This document shows, piece after piece, positions 60,321 to 64,000 of a stretch of 64,000 nt of DNA. The notes beneath the pieces are model-generated. The model was not told the DNA's origin and searched no databases. It worked only from the letters and a program-made list of their open reading frames with translations. This DNA is from Rhizobium sp. 007 (GTDB taxonomy: Bacteria; Pseudomonadota; Alphaproteobacteria; Rhizobiales; Rhizobiaceae): assembly GCF_015353075.1 (NCBI RefSeq), contig NZ_CP064187.1:1-64000 (forward strand). The letters are read 5' to 3'. The translations under genes and the position numbers were made by a program. Position 1 is the first letter of the stretch; the number at the start of each line of letters is the position of its first letter.

Positions 60321-61817
60321 ATGACCGCTCAGCAATTCGAAAACGCACTCAAGCAGCGCCTTGATTTCATCGAACTCGACAGCGAGGCGAGAAAGACGAT
60401 ACGCGAACTGCGCCCGGTCATCGGCGAACTGATCGGCGGCGCGCTGGACAAGTTTTATGGCAAGATCGCCAGGACGCCCGCTGTGGCCGGCTTCTTTTCC
60501 GACAAGACGCATGTCGGCCACGCCAAGAAACGCCAGGAGGATCACTGGGCGAACCTTGCCGGCGGCAATTTCGACGAGAGCTACGTGAACGGCGTCACCG
60601 CCGTCGGCAGGGCGCATGCCCGCATTGGCCTTGAACCGCGCTGGTATATCGGCGGTTATGCGATCGTCATGGCAGAACTTGTCAAAGGCATCATGGAAAA
60701 GCAGTGGCCGTCACGTTTCGGCCATCAAAAGGGCAAGGCGCTTGCCGAGAAGCTCGCCTCGGTCATCAAGGCCAGTATGCTCGACATGGACTATTCAATT
60801 TCTGTCTATCTCGATGCGCTGGAAGAGAAGCGGCGCAAGCATGAAGAGGAGCGTGCCAAGGCGGAAGCGGATCAGGCGATTGCACTCGAGCATCTGCGTC
60901 GCGGATTGGAAGCTCTTTCAAAGGGCGATCTCGAAGCAACGCTGCCGGCGGACCTGCCGGGCAATTTCCGCCACATGGCGGAGGACTATAACCGCGCCGT
61001 GGCGGCCCTTCGCGCCTCGTTCGCATCGGTGCGCAGCAGTTCCGGCGAAATTTTAAGCGGCACCGACGAAATTTCCAAGGCGACCGACGATCTGGCGATG
61101 CGCACGGCGCAACAGGCGGCCGGCATTGAGGAGAGCTCTGCTGCGCTCCAGCAGCTCTCCGTCAGCGTTGGCCAGACCGCAGCAAATGCCGAGAAGGCAT
61201 CCGGTGCGGTGCGCGAGACGCAGGAGAAGGCGAAGAATTCAGGTGAACTCGTGACAAGCGCGGTGTCGGCCATGGCGGGTATCGAGAAGTCGTCCGCCGA
61301 GATAGCCAAGATCATCGGCGTCATTGACGAAATCGCCTTCCAGACGAACCTTCTGGCACTTAACGCGGGCGTCGAGGCCGCGCGTGCCGGCGAGGCGGGC
61401 AAGGGCTTTGCAGTCGTCGCACAGGAAGTGCGCCAGCTCGCGCAGCGCACTGCCGATGCAGCCAAGGAGATCAAGAATCTGATCTCGGAAAGTTCCATGC
61501 AGGTGAATGAGGGCGTCGGCATCGTCAGCAGTACCGGCGAGGCACTTAGCGATATGATCAGCCGTATCGACATCATCAACCGCTTCGTCGCCGATATCGC
61601 AGCGGCAGCGCGTGATCAGGCGACAGGGGTAAACGAAGTCAGCATTGCGATCCGCAACATGGACACGATCACGCAGCAGAACTCAAGCATGGTAGAACAT
61701 ACCTCGGCAGAGAGCCGTCACTTGCGCGCGGAGGTGGATAACCTCGTGGCGCTGCTGCAGCACTTCAATATCGGCTCGCAGGAGCGTCTGGCGCCGGCCT
61801 CCCGCCGCGCGGCCTGA
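60321..61817 (+). CDS. Globin-coupled methyl-accepting chemotaxis protein
   Basis: A soluble 498-residue chemoreceptor: an N-terminal protoglobin domain (about residues 1-180) with the likely proximal His in GRAHARIGLEPRWYIGGY (about 100), then a HAMP-like linker (about 190-260) and a signalling domain with the tip [20 protein letters not shown] (about 330). HemAT-type sensors bind heme and mediate oxygen taxis. It has no membrane segment and no C-terminal pentapeptide, so it probably works within a receptor array. ATG 60321 is chosen over an upstream frame. Confidence 0.92.
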   Translation: MTAQQFENALKQRLDFIELDSEARKTIRELRPVIGELIGGALDKFYGKIARTPAVAGFFSDKTHVGHAKKRQEDHWANLAGGNFDESYVNGVTAVGRAHARIGLEPRWYIGGYAIVMAELVKGIMEKQWPSRFGHQKGKALAEKLASVIKASMLDMDYSISVYLDALEEKRRKHEEERAKAEADQAIALEHLRRGLEALSKGDLEATLPADLPGNFRHMAEDYNRAVAALRASFASVRSSSGEILSGTDEISKATDDLAMRTAQQAAGIEESSAALQQLSVSVGQTAANAEKASGAVRETQEKAKNSGELVTSAVSAMAGIEKSSAEIAKIIGVIDEIAFQTNLLALNAGVEAARAGEAGKGFAVVAQEVRQLAQRTADAAKEIKNLISESSMQVNEGVGIVSSTGEALSDMISRIDIINRFVADIAAAARDQATGVNEVSIAIRNMDTITQQNSSMVEHTSAESRHLRAEVDNLVALLQHFNIGSQERLAPASRRAA

Positions 61818-61912
61818 CCGAATGCCGCAAATTCCGCAGGGCTGCGCAAAAAAGCACTTTCCGGAGTTTCAGGATAATTCCCTAGCTGGAAAAGATAGGT
61901 TATGGGAACGCG

Positions 61913-62431
61913 ATGACCATCAAGCCACTTATCATTCTTCCAGATCCCGTCCTCCGCCAGGTTTCCAAACCGATCGAGCGGGTCGATGCCGATCTCAAGC
62001 GTCTTGCCGACGATATGCTGGAAACGATGTATGACGCACCGGGCATTGGCCTGGCCGCAATCCAGGTCGGCGTGCCGCGCCGGATACTGGTGATCGACGT
62101 TTCGCGGGAGGGCGAGGAAAAGCAGCCGCAGGTCTTTATCAATCCGAAGATCGTCAAATCTTCCGACGAGCGATCGGTCTACGAAGAGGGCTGCCTTTCC
62201 ATTCCGGACTATTATGCCGAGGTCGAGCGTCCGGCGACCGTCAGCGTCGAATATCTCGACCGTGACGGCAAGGCGCAGACCGTTGAGGCCGACGGCCTCC
62301 TCGCCACTTGCCTTCAGCACGAGATCGACCATCTGAACGGCGTACTCTTCATCGATTATATTTCGCGGCTGAAGCGGGAAATGGTGATCAAGAAGTTCAC
62401 GAAGGCGGCGAAGTCGGCGAAGGCTCTCTGA
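61913..62431 (+). CDS. def: Peptide deformylase
   Basis: Def removes the N-formyl group from new proteins. The 172-residue metalloenzyme has the three motifs [10 protein letters not shown] (about residues 44-53), EGCLSIP (about 92-98) and QHEIDHLNG (about 137-145), which supply the metal ligands. fmt, the enzyme that adds the formyl group, follows after a broken PIN-like fragment, so def–fmt is interrupted by about 290 nt. truA follows fmt. Confidence 0.97.
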   Translation: MTIKPLIILPDPVLRQVSKPIERVDADLKRLADDMLETMYDAPGIGLAAIQVGVPRRILVIDVSREGEEKQPQVFINPKIVKSSDERSVYEEGCLSIPDYYAEVERPATVSVEYLDRDGKAQTVEADGLLATCLQHEIDHLNGVLFIDYISRLKREMVIKKFTKAAKSAKAL

Positions 62432-62513
62432 GTTGCGTTGAAACCATGGACGCAGCGCATATGAAATCGCTGATCATCATGGAGCAGTCTTACGCTGCCG
62501 AAGATACTCGCCC

Positions 62514-62702
62514 TTGATCACCATGCCGCGATTGCAACGGGCCGTCTGCGGACAAAGCGTGAGAGCATGGGGCGGCCGAAAGATCCAGGACGCTAGGATT
62601 ACCGCCATCTGCCTCGCTCACGGCGCGACGCTGGCGACACGCGAAATAAAAGATTTCGAAGGGCTTGATCTCAGGCTCGTAAACCCGTTTGAAGACGGCT
62701 GA
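62514..62702 (+). pseudogene. C-terminal remnant of a VapC/FitB-type PIN-domain toxin
   Basis: The translated end reads DARITAICLAHGATLATRE, then DFEGLDLRLVNPFE, which closely follows the last part of PIN-domain toxins (the ADxxIAAIA, GATLATRN, DFEG and NPW/F pattern). The N-terminal half with the first catalytic Asp is missing, there is no ribosome binding site, and no antitoxin gene is found. The recognisable part spans about 62580-62702. It lies between def and fmt, which normally adjoin, so it is probably a decayed toxin–antitoxin insertion. Confidence 0.72.
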
Positions 62703-62723
62703 TCCTAAACCTGGCGAGAGAGA

Positions 62724-63659
62724 ATGTCGTTTCGCATCATTTTCATGGGAACGCCGGAGTTCTCGGTTCCGACCCTGCGCACGCTGGTGGATGCGGGGCA
62801 TCAGATTGTTGCGGTCTATACGCAGCCGCCGCGGCCGGGCGGACGGCGCGGTCTCGACCTGCAGAAGTCGCCGGTGCATCGAGCCGCCGAACTGCTCGGC
62901 CTGCCCGTCTTCACGCCGGTCAATTTCAAGGAACCGGAAGAACGGGAGCGCTTCCGGGCGCTCAACGCGGATGTGGCGGTTGTCGTTGCCTATGGACTGC
63001 TGCTGCCGGAGGCGATTTTGAACGGAACGCGCAACGGCTGCTACAATGGCCATGCCTCGCTGCTGCCGCGCTGGCGCGGCGCAGCACCCATCCACAGAGC
63101 GATCATGGCAGGCGACGAAAAGTCCGGCATGATGGTGATGAAGATGGACAAGGGGCTGGATACCGGCCCCATCGCGTTGACCCGCGAGGTCGAGATCGGC
63201 CCGAACATGACGGCCGGCGAGTTGCACGACAAACTGATGCATGTTGGCGCCAAGGCGATCGGCGAAGCGATGGTAAAGCTCGAAATGGGTGACCTGCCGC
63301 TGACGCCGCAGCCGCAAGAGGGCGTCCTTTATGCCGCGAAGATCGACAAGGGCGAGACGCGGATCGATTTCGGCAGGGATGCAAGGGACGTTCACAATCA
63401 TATCCGCGGACTTTCGCCGTTTCCGGGCGCCTGGGTCGAAGTCGAGATTGGCGGCAAGCCGGAGCGGGTGAAGGTGCTGGGTTCGGAACTTGCGGACGGG
63501 CACGGTCCGGCCGGCGAAGTGCTGACGGATGAACTGGTTATCGCCTGCGCATTTGGAGCGGTTCGGCTGACCAGATTGCAGAAGGCCGGTGGCAAGCCGC
63601 TTGCGGCGGCGGATTTCCTGCGCGGCACGCCGCTTGCGCACGGCACGAGACTCGCCTGA
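62724..63659 (+). CDS. fmt: Methionyl-tRNA formyltransferase
   Basis: Fmt formylates initiator Met-tRNA using 10-formyl-tetrahydrofolate. The 311-residue protein has [12 protein letters not shown] at the N-terminus, the catalytic region [17 protein letters not shown] (Asn and His about residues 107 and 109) and the Asp in DKGLDTGPI (about 145). It uses NGHAS where many relatives have NVHGS. truA overlaps its stop (TGATG). Confidence 0.96.
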   Translation: MSFRIIFMGTPEFSVPTLRTLVDAGHQIVAVYTQPPRPGGRRGLDLQKSPVHRAAELLGLPVFTPVNFKEPEERERFRALNADVAVVVAYGLLLPEAILNGTRNGCYNGHASLLPRWRGAAPIHRAIMAGDEKSGMMVMKMDKGLDTGPIALTREVEIGPNMTAGELHDKLMHVGAKAIGEAMVKLEMGDLPLTPQPQEGVLYAAKIDKGETRIDFGRDARDVHNHIRGLSPFPGAWVEVEIGGKPERVKVLGSELADGHGPAGEVLTDELVIACAFGAVRLTRLQKAGGKPLAAADFLRGTPLAHGTRLA

Positions 63660-64000
63660 TGCCGCGCTACCGGATGACCGTCGAATATGACGGCGGACCC
63701 TATGTCGGCTGGCAGCGTCAGGAAAACGGTCCCTCCGTGCAGGGGGCGATCGAAGCTGCGATCCTGTCGTTAAGCGGCGAGACGGTGTCGATCCGTGGCG
63801 CCGGGCGTACCGATTCCGGCGTACATGCGATGGGTCAAGTGATCCATGCCGATCTTTCAAAGGAATGGTCGGTGTTCAAGTTGCAGAACGCGCTGAATGC
63901 GCATCTGAAGCTGGCGGGCGAGCGCGTGTCCATTTTGGAGGTGCAGGTGGTTGGCGAGTTCTTCGATGCCCGCTTCTCCGCCGAGCGGCGGCACTATCTC
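63659..64000 (+). CDS. truA: tRNA pseudouridine synthase A (partial, runs off the window)
   Basis: TruA makes pseudouridine at positions 38-40 of tRNAs. The visible 114 residues include [19 protein letters not shown] and the catalytic Asp in [14 protein letters not shown] (about residue 52). The start overlaps the fmt stop as TGATG, so they are translationally coupled. The 3' end lies beyond the window. Confidence 0.93.
   Translation, partial: MPRYRMTVEYDGGPYVGWQRQENGPSVQGAIEAAILSLSGETVSIRGAGRTDSGVHAMGQVIHADLSKEWSVFKLQNALNAHLKLAGERVSILEVQVVGEFFDARFSAERRHYL

Overview
The window reads as core chromosome of a fast-growing Rhizobiaceae, most likely Rhizobium or a close relative such as Sinorhizobium. 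The evidence is a GC-rich coding bias and several family-typical gene orders: mutS–glnD–murJ; tme next to olsB; tsaB–rimI–mur–olsA–miaB–phoH–ybeY–corC–lnt–praR–metK–trmB; and lptC–lptA–lptB–rpoN–hpf–ptsN. A degenerate RIME-type intergenic repeat and TGA-N9-TCA (RirA-type) and Pho-box operators fit the same group. There is no prophage, insertion sequence, CRISPR array or recognisable tRNA/rRNA gene, so most of the window is housekeeping.

Layout. 1-2046: dnaA with a structured leader and terminators on both sides. 2.1-9.4 kb: a saccharopine-dehydrogenase-like gene, an iron-siderophore uptake operon (TonB receptor, FhuF-type reductase, periplasmic binding protein) with a candidate RirA operator, then a LysR regulator divergent from a DMT permease. 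9.4-16.4 kb: hemW–rdgB–VOC–rph divergent from hrcA–grpE, a nucleoside hydrolase, and an Hsp20–DUF1150 pair whose leader looks like a sigma-32 promoter plus a ROSE-type RNA thermometer. 16.4-38.7 kb: a long minus-strand block covering SAM synthesis and tRNA/rRNA maturation (metK, trmB, miaB, tsaB, ybeY), lipoprotein and ornithine-lipid synthesis (lnt, olsA), metal regulation (mur), Fe-S assembly (nfuA), trpS, murJ, glnD and mutS. 38.8-45.2 kb: malic enzyme, a RIME-like repeat, olsB under a candidate Pho box, a hybrid histidine kinase and lspA. 45.2-50 kb: two methyltransferases, small conserved genes, ihfB and sppA. 50.1-55.3 kb: LPS export genes lptCAB, then rpoN, hpf and ptsN. 55.3-64 kb: two chemoreceptors (one membrane-bound with a C-terminal pentapeptide tether, one soluble and globin-coupled), ribokinase, rmuC, def, a broken VapC-like PIN fragment, fmt and the start of truA.

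Functional themes. Both ornithine-lipid genes are present but far apart (olsA about 25 kb, olsB about 42 kb); only olsB has a visible Pho box. Nitrogen control is represented by glnD, rpoN and ptsN. Envelope biogenesis is represented by lnt, lspA, murJ and lptCAB. I see no clear novel multi-gene system. The points most worth checking are regulatory: the Hsp20 thermometer, the RirA and Pho operators, the dnaA leader hairpins, the AT-rich palindromic spacer at 30.5 kb, and the VapC remnant between def and fmt.
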